Origin: Palsa-459 sp963841965
Lineage (GTDB): Bacteria; Actinomycetota; Acidimicrobiia; Acidimicrobiales; RAAP-2
Length of the DNA stretch: 64,000 nucleotides
Assembly (NCBI GenBank): GCA_963841965.1
Contig: CAWJES010000010.1
Span: 572,700 to 636,699 of the forward strand
Reading direction: 5' to 3'
Positions 52,583-60,430 of the stretch are shown piece by piece (positions within the stretch are counted from its first letter, which is position 1; the number at the start of each line of letters is the position of its first letter). A model generated the notes under the pieces. It searched no databases. It worked only from the letters and a program-made list of their open reading frames with translations, and was not told where the DNA came from. The position numbers and the translations under genes were made by a program.

Positions 52583-53782
52583 TTAACCCCTGAACGACGT
52601 GACGGGCGGGGCTGTCTGGGTGGCCGACAGCACCTTGGTGACCTTGACCACGTTCGACGGGCTGAGCGACACCTGGTACATCGGCTGCAGGAGGGCGTGG
52701 TCGGCGGCCCTGATCTGCTCCATCCCCTTGGGAGCCAGGAACTTCCAGCCCGACAGGCCCTTGATCATGCTGTTCACGCTCTGGGACGCACCCCCGGTCG
52801 CAGCCGCACGCACCACTTCCTCGCCGGCAACGAAGCCGTCCGAGGCGAAGAGGTCAGCAGGCGAGGAGAACTCGGACTGCTCGTGGGAGACCAGGTACGT
52901 GTTCGCCGCGTTCTTCGAACCCTGCGAGACGTAGAGCGAGAGGTAGTCGGCGTTCGTGCCGAAGTACTGGGTGAAGTACGGGTACGTGGCGATGGTCGCC
53001 AGTCCGGTGATCACCTTCGCGCCCTTGGAGAAGACGCCCGCGTTCGCCAGGGACTGGATGAGCGGGAACGCTGTCGCGCCAGCCCACGCCAGGAAGACGA
53101 TGTTCGGGTGGTCCGCCGCGACCTGCGTGGCGGTGCCGGTGAAGTCCGAGGTCGTCAGCGGGACGAGGATGTCGCTGACGTGGTCGTGGAGCTTCTTGAA
53201 CGACGACTGGGTGTCCGTCACGTACGACTGGCCGAAGCTGTAGTCCTGCGCCAGGACGACCACCTTCTTGTTCTTGCCGAGCGCGGAGATGTAGGAGGCC
53301 GCGGTGGCGACGTCCTGGTACGTCTGGCGTCCGGAGCGGAACGTGTACTTGTTGGCGCCCGTGATCGCGTCGTCAGCCGCGGCACCCGAGATGTACACCA
53401 CCTTGTTCTGGGCGGCTAGCGGGTAGAGCTCGTCGGCGATCCCGGAGTCACCGGTGCCACCGATGATCTTGTAGCCGGCACCAACGAGGCTCTTGAAATC
53501 CGTCACTGCCGTCGTCGGGTCGTCCGCGTCGTCCTCGAGGTTGACCTGGATCGGGTGACCGTTCACCTTGTTCGTGCCATTGGTCGCATACTGCAGACCG
53601 ATGGTGAACCCCTGGTCGTAGGACGTGATGTACGACGCGTAGAGGCCCGTCTTCTCGACGATCCACCCGACCTTGATCGGGCTCGGGGACGCGCCCGCGC
53701 TTGCAAGCGCCGCGGTGCCCGCACCACCCCCTGCCATTGCCATCGCTGCGACGAGCGCTGGCACCACAATGCGAACCTTCAT
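52583..53782 (-). CDS. livK: ABC transporter substrate-binding protein (LivK-like)
   Basis: A 399-residue type I periplasmic-binding-fold protein with a signal peptide (about 1-38) and no lipobox cysteine. The domain begins IKVGWIVEKTG and shows GGTGDSGIADELYPLA and YVSQGSKNAANTYLVSHEQ. The ligand may be a branched-chain amino acid, amide or aromatic acid. I chose ATG 53782 because the GGGGGG ribosome site abuts the earlier ATG at 53791 but is well spaced from 53782. A strong hairpin lies in the leader. Confidence 0.9.
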   Translation of the reverse strand: MKVRIVVPALVAAMAMAGGGAGTAALASAGASPSPIKVGWIVEKTGLYASYITSYDQGFTIGLQYATNGTNKVNGHPIQVNLEDDADDPTTAVTDFKSLVGAGYKIIGGTGDSGIADELYPLAAQNKVVYISGAAADDAITGANKYTFRSGRQTYQDVATAASYISALGKNKKVVVLAQDYSFGQSYVTDTQSSFKKLHDHVSDILVPLTTSDFTGTATQVAADHPNIVFLAWAGATAFPLIQSLANAGVFSKGAKVITGLATIATYPYFTQYFGTNADYLSLYVSQGSKNAANTYLVSHEQSEFSSPADLFASDGFVAGEEVVRAAATGGASQSVNSMIKGLSGWKFLAPKGMEQIRAADHALLQPMYQVSLSPSNVVKVTKVLSATQTAPPVTSFRG

Positions 53783-53800
53783 GCCGTTCATCCCCCCTCT

Positions 53801-53826
53801 GCCCGCAGGCACTCCTGCCTGCGGGC
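53801..53826 (-). promoter_or_regulatory. Leader hairpin of the liv operon
   Basis: A perfect 11-bp inverted repeat, GCCCGCAGGCA (53801-53811) with TGCCTGCGGGC (53816-53826), over a CTCC loop. It ends about 10 nt before the GGGGGG ribosome site of livK. Candidate roles are an mRNA 5' stabiliser, an attenuator, or a regulator site; the sequence does not decide. Confidence 0.5.
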
Positions 53827-54166
53827 GGTAGTCAAACAGGAAACGTGGTGAGTGTCAAGTGACCCACCTGTCAACTTTCTTCAGTTTCACATGCCCCGGA
53901 GCAGGCTTGTGCCGCGCCGGGCGAGGTACTCCGCACGGCGCACGATAGACACCAGCGACCGCGCGCCGGGGGTCAGGAACCCAGGATTCTGCGGAAGTTT
54001 CTTCGGCGGCCGTCCGCCATCCGCCGAGGCGTCAAACGACCTCGCGACGTTGTTCGAGAGAGACCGTTCGAGGCAGCCGGGCACGCGGTCCCCAGCGCAC
54101 GTGGGACACGGGCGAGGCCAGATCGGCACGCGGTGCGACCGGAGCCGCACGACGGGAAGTCGCACG
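53827..54166. other. Intergenic region: liv promoter, no gene seen
   Basis: Reading towards livK there are two TTGACA boxes (about 53853-53875 region, 16 bp apart) with an inverted TGAC/GTCA between them, candidates for -35 element or operator. Overlapping frames of 92-109 codons at 53852-54181 have no ribosome site or recognisable protein and are not called. Confidence 0.4.
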
Positions 54167-55288
54167 TCAGCGGAACACTGACTCCAGCGCGACGCGGGTG
54201 ATCGTCGCCCCCTTGGTGCTGCCGGGGACGATCTGCATCTTGTTCGGCGTGTAGGCGACGGTGAGGCCGAGGTCCTGGTCGATGATGACCAACGAGCCGA
54301 GACCCGCCCAGTACGCGGTGTGCGGCCCGAGGGGCACGAGGCTCGTTGCGAGCCCGTAGCCCATGCCGAAGTGCGCCTCGATGCCTAGCACGAGATCCAC
54401 ACCCTGAGCCTGTGTCTCGAAGATCAGTTCGCCGGTCCTCTCCGAGAAGAACCGATGGCCTTCGAACTCACCTCTGTTTGCCACGATCGACTGGATCTTC
54501 GCGGTGGAGCGGGCGTTCCCGTGGCCGTTCGAAGACGGGATCTCGGCTGCTCGCCACCAGCGATGCTGGGGCCAGGTGAAGTCAACCGGTGGAGAGTTCC
54601 ATGCGCGGTAGGTGATCGAGCCGGGGTCGACGCCATCGAGGATGTCCCCGTCCGCAGGGATCGGGTACCCGACGCGTGACTCCTCGGACTCCGGCAGACC
54701 AACGTGGAAGTCCGCGCCGATCACGTCGGCGACCTCGGTCCTGAAGTACGTGCCGAACGAGACCCCCGTGATCCGCCGCACGATCTCACCGATGAGGTAG
54801 CCCTGCGTCACGAGGTGGTACCCCGACGCGGTACCGGGCGTCCAGATCGGCTCCTGGGCGGCGAGCAGCGAGGTGCACAGGTCCCAGTCAGCCAGGTCCT
54901 CGGGTGCCAGGGGCTCGGTCCAGTAGGGCAGGCCCGACGTGTGGCCGAGGATGTGGCGGACCTCGATCTGCGACTTGCCGGCCTGCGCGAACTCCGGCCA
55001 GTAGTCGCTCACGCGTGCGTTGAAGTCCAGCTCCCCGCGGTCCGCGAGCATGAGCGAGACGAGGAACGTCATCGTCTTCGTGACCGACCAGACGTTGGCG
55101 ATCGTGTCGCGCTCCCACGGACGTGTCCTCGCCTCGTCCAGGTGGCCACCCCACAGGTCGGCGACGAGCTCACCGCGCAGGTACACGGCTACTGCCGCAC
55201 CGACGTCCTCCCCGCTGTCCAGATGCTGCTCCAGGACGGCACGAAGTGGCGCGAACTTCTCAGTCGCCTCCCCATTGACCAGCGCCAT
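54167..55288 (-). CDS. Serine hydrolase of the beta-lactamase/esterase EstB family, copy A
   Basis: A 373-residue protein with the class C-like active site: SxxK in WSVTKTM (residues about 72-78), the tyrosine motif in SGYHLVTQGYLIGE (YxL rather than YxN, as in EstB-type esterases), and a late HTAYWAGLGS segment. No signal peptide is seen, so it is probably a cytosolic esterase or amidase rather than a resistance enzyme. An AAAGGGGGG ribosome site precedes ATG 55288. Confidence 0.85.
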   Translation of the reverse strand: MALVNGEATEKFAPLRAVLEQHLDSGEDVGAAVAVYLRGELVADLWGGHLDEARTRPWERDTIANVWSVTKTMTFLVSLMLADRGELDFNARVSDYWPEFAQAGKSQIEVRHILGHTSGLPYWTEPLAPEDLADWDLCTSLLAAQEPIWTPGTASGYHLVTQGYLIGEIVRRITGVSFGTYFRTEVADVIGADFHVGLPESEESRVGYPIPADGDILDGVDPGSITYRAWNSPPVDFTWPQHRWWRAAEIPSSNGHGNARSTAKIQSIVANRGEFEGHRFFSERTGELIFETQAQGVDLVLGIEAHFGMGYGLATSLVPLGPHTAYWAGLGSLVIIDQDLGLTVAYTPNKMQIVPGSTKGATITRVALESVFR

Positions 55289-55514
55289 CGCCCCCCTTTG
55301 CAGTCCCGTGCGACCGGTCTGGACGATCACTGCACCCAGCCGGAGCGGGCGGTGTACTGCCGGACACGAGCTGCCGTTCCCAGCTGGCGGCGCATCGCAC
55401 GAACGGCCTCGAACGTGGGCCACTCCGTGTCGATCGTGCCAGTGGCAACGCAGTCGCGTCCGGTATCTGCACCGGTCCACTGTGTTGTTCCGCGGGCACT
55501 GTAACAGGCACCTC

Positions 55515-55530
55515 CATCGCATCTGCGATG
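55515..55530. repeat. 16-bp perfect palindrome
   Basis: CATCGCATCTGCGATG: arms CATCGCA/TGCGATG around TC. It lies 23 bp after the end of the acyl-CoA ligase gene and about 230 bp upstream of the hydrolase start. It could be a terminator of the first or an operator of the second; the flanking 265-bp gap contains no convincing gene. Confidence 0.4.
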
Positions 55531-55553
55531 CCGTCGCATGACATGGCGCGCCG

Positions 55554-57062
55554 TCAGACGCTCGACGCCAGGCCTCTCAAGGTGACCTTGTCGGCCTTGT
55601 CGAGTGATGTTCGCGGCAGGGCGTCGAGCACGATGAACCTGGCGGGAACCTTGTAGCCCGCGAGCCTCGTTCGGCAGTGCGCCTCGAGCGCGTCCACCTC
55701 GATGCACCCTCCGGGCAGCTGCTCGACGAAGGCGACACCGACCTCCCCCCACGTGTCGTGCGGGACGCCGATGACTGCAGCGCCTGTGATGCCCGGGAAG
55801 GTCGAGATCACCCGCTCGACCTCGATCGGGAACACGTTCTCCCCCCCTGAGACGAACATCTCCTTCTTGCGCCCGATGATCGAGTGGCACCCGTCCGCGT
55901 CACGAGACGCGACGTCGCCGGTGTGGAGCCAGCCGTCCGCGAGCGCCTCCGCAGTGGCGTCCGGGTCCTCCCAGTACCCGAGGAAGACCCCGGGTCCGCG
56001 GACCAGCACCTCGCCGATGCCAGGACCATCGACCAGCGCCCCCGTGTCCACGTCGGCGAGGGCGACCTCGACCGACGGGTACGGCCAGCCGACCGCGCGC
56101 GGCCTCTCCTTCGCGAGCCGCGACGGAAGGCACAGCACATTGGGCCCGGCCTCGGTGAGGCCGTAGCCCTGGTGCACCGCGACTCCCCGGTCCAGCCACT
56201 GCTCGACCACGTGCTCGGGCGCCGCTGCGCCCCCGACGACCACATCACGAAGCCTCGAGAGGTCGGTTGACACGAAGCTCGGGTGCTCCGCGAGCATCAG
56301 CAGCGGCGTCGGGACGCACGCAAGTGTGGTGATCCCGCGAGCTGCGATCTCACTCAAGACATGGCCGGCATCGAAGACGGGCTCGAGGACCACCGTGGCC
56401 CCATTCAGCCAGGCCTCCATCGGCTGCACGTTCCACCCACCGACGTGGAACTGGGGCAGGAACTGCAGGACGACGTCCTCGCGGCTGATCGGAACGACCG
56501 CGTCGAGCGCCCGGTTCGTCGCGAGGAAGTTGCGGTGGGTGAGCACGGCAGCCTTGGGTCGACCCGTCGACCCGGACGTCGCCACGAGCATGAGGCCGTC
56601 TTCGAGCCGCGTCCTCGGAAGATCCACCGTCGCGGGCGCACTGCGCAGGTCCTCCAGCGTCCCTGCGAGCGGGACCGGACTCACGTCGTGCGGGAGCCTG
56701 ACCGTGCGTGCCCGCGGCATCTGGAGATCCGACGCGAGGAGCAGGCGCGGCCCGACGAGCTCGATGTACGGACAGAGCTCGTCGGGAGTCAGACGCCAGT
56801 TGAGGGGCGCGAGCAGGCAGCCCGCCTTGGCGCACGCGAAGAGCAGGACGACGACGTCCGCGAGGTTCTCGCTCAGGACGGCCACGACCTCGCCCCGGCC
56901 GACCCCTCGCGCGACGAGTCCGCACGCGATTGCCGTCGAGTCAGTCTCCAGTTCCGCGTACGTGAGCTCGCGATCGGCGCCGATGACCGCCAGTCGATCC
57001 GGCCAGCGCTCGAGGTGGCGACCGAGCCATGCACCGACGACCGGGTCAGCGGCCTCGCTCAC
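55554..57062 (-). CDS. AMP-forming acyl-CoA synthetase / ligase
   Basis: A 502-residue member of the ANL superfamily. Motifs are in order: ATSGSTGRPKAAVLTH (P-loop-like A3), QGYGLTEAGP (A5), GWLHTGDVASRDADG (A7), GRKKEMFVSGGENVFPIEVE (A8, hinge) and PRTSLDKADK with the catalytic lysine (A10). It activates a carboxylic acid with ATP and joins it to CoA; the acid is unknown. The GTG start overlaps the stop of the TetR gene, so regulator and enzyme are coupled. Confidence 0.93.
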   Translation of the reverse strand: MSEAADPVVGAWLGRHLERWPDRLAVIGADRELTYAELETDSTAIACGLVARGVGRGEVVAVLSENLADVVVLLFACAKAGCLLAPLNWRLTPDELCPYIELVGPRLLLASDLQMPRARTVRLPHDVSPVPLAGTLEDLRSAPATVDLPRTRLEDGLMLVATSGSTGRPKAAVLTHRNFLATNRALDAVVPISREDVVLQFLPQFHVGGWNVQPMEAWLNGATVVLEPVFDAGHVLSEIAARGITTLACVPTPLLMLAEHPSFVSTDLSRLRDVVVGGAAAPEHVVEQWLDRGVAVHQGYGLTEAGPNVLCLPSRLAKERPRAVGWPYPSVEVALADVDTGALVDGPGIGEVLVRGPGVFLGYWEDPDATAEALADGWLHTGDVASRDADGCHSIIGRKKEMFVSGGENVFPIEVERVISTFPGITGAAVIGVPHDTWGEVGVAFVEQLPGGCIEVDALEAHCRTRLAGYKVPARFIVLDALPRTSLDKADKVTLRGLASSV

Positions 57063-57766
57063 CGCGCATCGCCCTCCTCGTCCGGGGGGAGGCCGAGCAG
57101 GCGGCCGATCAGGACCATCATGTCGTCGAAGACCTCGGGGGGAACCTCCTGCGCCTCGTTCCAGAGGATCCAGCGCATGCCGATCATCTCGCCGATGGCG
57201 CCGAGGGTCCACGCCAGTACGACCGGGTCCGACGGCGCGATCTCGTGTCTTGCCATCGCCGCCTCGAGCCGCGGGACGTAGCCGCTCACGATGGTCTCGT
57301 AGTGCTGCCGGAGGGCTCGCGGCGACACGAACTCGGCCTGTCGGATGACGCGGTAGAGCGCGGGGTGCTCAGCCGTGAACTTGAAGAAGCCCGCGAAACC
57401 GAGTCGCTCGACCTCGAGCGTGGTGCGTCCGGCCTTCGACGCTTCAGTCATCGCCCGGCGGACCTGGTGGTTCAGGTCCGCAACGACCTCTTCGAAGACC
57501 TCCAACTTGGAGTGGAAGTAGACATAGAAGGTCCCCTGCGCAACGCCCGCAGTCTCGGTGATCTTCGCGACGCTCGCCTCGTGGTAGCCCACCGCTGCGA
57601 AGATCTGCTCCGCAGCATCGAGCAGTCGCCGCCGCGTCTGCTCGCCCTTCGTTCGGCGCCGTCCGTTGGCGGCAGGAGCGGGAAGGTCCGGCGGACCTAC
57701 CGCGCCCTTCGCGACGCGTGTGTGATCACCTGTCTTCCCTTTGGGGTCGGTCCGCCGCTCGGCCAC
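57059..57766 (-). CDS. TetR-family transcriptional regulator of the acyl-CoA ligase operon
   Basis: A 235-residue protein. After a 40-residue basic/Pro-rich leader, the helix-turn-helix is at about 43-90 (RRLLDAAEQIFAAVGYHEASVAKITETAG...TFYVYFHSK). The C-terminal domain is of a type common in fatty-acid and CoA-ester regulators. The GTG start is 6 nt after TAGCGT, so it is probably leaderless. Co-transcription with the ligase suggests an acyl-CoA effector. Confidence 0.88.
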   Translation of the reverse strand: MAERRTDPKGKTGDHTRVAKGAVGPPDLPAPAANGRRRTKGEQTRRRLLDAAEQIFAAVGYHEASVAKITETAGVAQGTFYVYFHSKLEVFEEVVADLNHQVRRAMTEASKAGRTTLEVERLGFAGFFKFTAEHPALYRVIRQAEFVSPRALRQHYETIVSGYVPRLEAAMARHEIAPSDPVVLAWTLGAIGEMIGMRWILWNEAQEVPPEVFDDMMVLIGRLLGLPPDEEGDAR

Positions 57767-57779
57767 ACGGCGACGCTAC

Positions 57780-59012
57780 TCAGTCAGACAAAGCGGTGTA
57801 CACGAACTGCTGGAGGGCTCGCCGCCACGGGTAGCTCGTGCTCGGCAGGAGCTGCGCGTAGAGGCACACCGAGAGCTGCTCCGCGGGATCCGCCCAGAAG
57901 AACGTCGATGCGGCGCCGCCCCACGCGACGCTGCCGGGCGAGACCAGCGACTTGTTGTCCGCCTGGTCGACGACGACCGAGACACCGAGCCCGAATCCGA
58001 CCCCCGCCTGTCCCACCTCGGCAAAGGAGTCCTGGGAGAACGTCGCCAGCGTCTCGCTGTCGGGAAGGTGGTTCTGCGACATCAGCGCATGTGTCCGCTC
58101 GGAGATGATGCGAACGCCTCCCGTGGTGCCTCGGCCAGCGAGCATCGCGGCAAAGCGCTGGAAGTCGAGCGCGGTCGAGACCAGCCCGCCACCTCCGAGC
58201 AGCAGTGACGGTGGCTTGGTGGCGGCGATGGCGAGGGGGGGCACCGGCACGGCGTGGCCCTCCCAGTTGACGTAGAGCATCGCGAGCCTGTCGACCTTGT
58301 CCTGCGGGCAGTGCCAACCTGTGTCGTGCATCTCGAGCGGGTCGAGGATGCGGCGCTTGATGTAGGCGTCGAGCGGCTCTCCGCTCCAGACCTCGATCAG
58401 CCGACCGAGCACGTCGGTCGCGACCGAGTAGTTCCACGACGTGCCCGGGTCGAACAGCAACGGCACGCCGGCCCAGTCGCGGACGGCCCCAGCGAGGTCC
58501 CTGCCCTCGGGGAACGTCCAGGTCGACTCGTCGTATCCGAGTGCGCGATAGGACGCGTCGACGGAGTTGGTGTTCTGGAACGCAACCGTCAGCCCGGCAG
58601 TGTGCGTGAACAGATGGTGCACGCGGATCGGCTCGATTGCCGGGCGCGTGCGCATTGCTGCTGGCGGTCCTCCCACATAGACGCGCATGTCAGCGAACTC
58701 GGGGAGCCACTGGGAGATCTCGTCGTTGAGATCGAATCGACCCTCCTCGTAGAGCGTCAGGGCGGCAACTGCGGTGATCGGCTTGGTCATCGAGAAGAGG
58801 CGCCAGATGGTGTCCAGTTCCACCGGGGCGCCCAGCTCGCTGTCCCGCGCGCCCCCCTTCCCCACCCAGACGAGCGTGCCGCCGCGATTGATCGTCACAA
58901 GCCAGCCCGCTAGCCGCCCCTGGTCCACGTACCGATCGAAGTAGTCGCGAATCTGGTCGACCCTCTGTGGCTGCAGCCCCGCAGCCGCCAAGTCACCATG
59001 AAGCTGTGTCAC
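57780..59012 (-). CDS. Serine hydrolase of the beta-lactamase family, copy B
   Basis: A 410-residue protein with SxxK in FSMTKPI (residues about 72-78), HHLFTHTAGL, the tyrosine in WNYSVATDVLGRLIE, and the third motif in AWGGAASTFFW. The family includes esterases, D-aminopeptidases and 6-aminohexanoate-dimer hydrolase-like enzymes. A GGGGGG stretch upstream of the GTG at 59012 serves as ribosome site, as for copy A. The two hydrolases flank the TetR/ligase operon. Confidence 0.87.
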   Translation of the reverse strand: MTQLHGDLAAAGLQPQRVDQIRDYFDRYVDQGRLAGWLVTINRGGTLVWVGKGGARDSELGAPVELDTIWRLFSMTKPITAVAALTLYEEGRFDLNDEISQWLPEFADMRVYVGGPPAAMRTRPAIEPIRVHHLFTHTAGLTVAFQNTNSVDASYRALGYDESTWTFPEGRDLAGAVRDWAGVPLLFDPGTSWNYSVATDVLGRLIEVWSGEPLDAYIKRRILDPLEMHDTGWHCPQDKVDRLAMLYVNWEGHAVPVPPLAIAATKPPSLLLGGGGLVSTALDFQRFAAMLAGRGTTGGVRIISERTHALMSQNHLPDSETLATFSQDSFAEVGQAGVGFGLGVSVVVDQADNKSLVSPGSVAWGGAASTFFWADPAEQLSVCLYAQLLPSTSYPWRRALQQFVYTALSD

Positions 59013-59447
59013 GTTCCCCCCTTGCTTTCGGGGCGCAAGGGTACCAAGATTTGACGACTGAGTCACTGCGCAGTTCAAGGGAGCACCAAGGAATGTTCCT
59101 CGGGATCCGCGAGTCCATCGGGCTGGGCCGATGGACCGCACCGTGCTGGCGGACGTCGTCAGGCACCGCGCCGCGAGGAGAAGGACCTGTGGTGAGCGAT
59201 TTCGTACGAAATGGCCCTGGACCCTCGTGGTCGCGCAGCGCTCGACATGCCGCCCGCAGTGCTGCGGCTCCCGAGGATCTCGCAAGAGCATCGTTCCGTC
59301 GTAGTGTTCGTCCCCTCACCGAGGGTGGAGCAACCAGGATCCAGCAGGGCGCCAGGTTGTCGTGCAACGGTGATCCCGTTCACGTGTCGGGGTGGGTCTC
59401 GGTCTGGTCGGAGGTTTCTTGAACGCGCACAGAAGGAGGGTGGTCCA
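59013..59447. other. Divergent promoter region, no gene seen
   Basis: A 435-bp gap between the divergent hydrolase and 3-hydroxybutyrate dehydrogenase genes. It is less GC-rich than its neighbours near 59040-59100 and contains the 14-bp palindrome listed separately. The frames here lack ribosome sites and protein-like composition. Confidence 0.5.
59199..59212. promoter_or_regulatory. 14-bp perfect palindrome, candidate operator
   Basis: ATTTCGTACGAAAT sits in the divergent region between hydrolase copy B and the dehydrogenase gene. It is AT-rich against a GC-rich background and of the size bound by TetR-family dimers. The local TetR protein at 57059-57766 is a possible binder. Confidence 0.4.
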
Positions 59448-60236
59448 TTGAGCACGCTTCACGGGCGCTCCGCGCTCGTCACGGGCTCCACGAGCGGCAT
59501 CGGACAGGGCATAGCGCAGGCGCTCGCAGCACATGGAGCGGACATCGCCATCACGGGGTTCGGTGATCCCGATGAGGTCGAGACTCATCGGGCTGCGATG
59601 GAGGTTGCATTCGGGACGCAAGTCGTCTATCTCGCGGGGGATCTGACCGACCCGTTGCAGGTGACGGACCTGGTTGTACAGGCCGGCGCTGCGCTCGGTG
59701 GGATCGACATCCTTGTGAACAACGCCGGCGTCCAGCACGTCGCGCCCATCGAACTGTTCCCTCCGGATCGCTGGGACACGATCATCGCGCTCAATCTGTC
59801 GGCGGTCTTCCATGCCACAAGGGCAGTGATTCCCCACATGCGCGAGCGCGGATGGGGCCGCATCGTCAACGTGGTCTCGGCGCACGGGCTCGTGGCGAGT
59901 CCCAACAAGGCGGCGTACGTCTCCGCGAAGCACGGAGTCATCGGACTGACGAAGGTCGCCGCGCTCGAGCTCGCGAACGCGGGCGTGACGGTGAACGCAA
60001 TCTGCCCCGGCTGGGTCCTGACACCGCTTGTCGAGGCACAAATCTCCGATCGTGCGGAGGCCTCTGGATCGTCGTTCGAAGACGAGGCAGTCAGACTTCT
60101 CTCCGAGAAGCAACCGATGCACTCGTTCACGACGCCGGAGCAGATCGGTGAGTTCGCCGCATTCCTCTGCGGAGACGCCGCGTCGACGATCACTGGTGCA
60201 TCGCTCTCGATCGACGGCGGCTGGACTGCGCAATAG
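59448..60236 (+). CDS. bdhA: 3-hydroxybutyrate dehydrogenase (SDR family)
   Basis: A 262-residue short-chain dehydrogenase. The cofactor motif is GSTSGIGQGIAQALAAHGADIAITGFGD, whose length and GFGD ending are typical of 3-hydroxybutyrate dehydrogenase; NNAG, the catalytic Ser and YVSAK follow, with CPGWVLTPLVEAQI. It interconverts 3-hydroxybutyrate and acetoacetate using NAD(H). The start is a TTG at 59448 behind a strong AAGGAGGG ribosome site; no ATG or GTG fits the fold. Confidence 0.88.
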   Translation: MSTLHGRSALVTGSTSGIGQGIAQALAAHGADIAITGFGDPDEVETHRAAMEVAFGTQVVYLAGDLTDPLQVTDLVVQAGAALGGIDILVNNAGVQHVAPIELFPPDRWDTIIALNLSAVFHATRAVIPHMRERGWGRIVNVVSAHGLVASPNKAAYVSAKHGVIGLTKVAALELANAGVTVNAICPGWVLTPLVEAQISDRAEASGSSFEDEAVRLLSEKQPMHSFTTPEQIGEFAAFLCGDAASTITGASLSIDGGWTAQ

Positions 60237-60356
60237 TTGGACCTGGTCATCCAGGTGACGACGTCCGTATTCATGCGGCTCTGCCAGACCGTCACGAAGC
60301 TGACGTGACCGTGGCTGGCGCAGGAGACGCCGCGCGCCTAGCCTTTCGGGCTTCTG

Positions 60357-60430
60357 GGGGACGTAGCTCAGCTGGCTAGAGCACCTGCTTTGCAAGCAGG
60401 GGGTCGTGGGTTCGAGTCCCATCGTCTCCA
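60357..60430 (+). tRNA. tRNA-Ala (anticodon TGC), attachment site of the element
   Basis: Acceptor GGGGACG/CGTCTCC, D-loop CAGCTGGCTA, anticodon stem CCTGC/GCAGG with loop TTTGCAA (anticodon TGC), T-loop GTTCGAG, discriminator A; CCA is not encoded. The integrase gene on the other strand ends inside this gene at 60376, so the 3' part of the tRNA is the integration site. Confidence 0.96.

Noticed and set aside
55327..55553. A short minus-strand frame ending near 55327 with a protein-like tail.
   Set aside because: No ribosome site or homology; it is the out-of-frame extension of a shadow of the acyl-CoA ligase gene.
54167..59012. Calling the two SxxK hydrolases antibiotic-resistance beta-lactamases.
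   Set aside because: They lack signal peptides and the class C YxN/KTG pattern; they match EstB-like esterases and 6-aminohexanoate-dimer hydrolase relatives.
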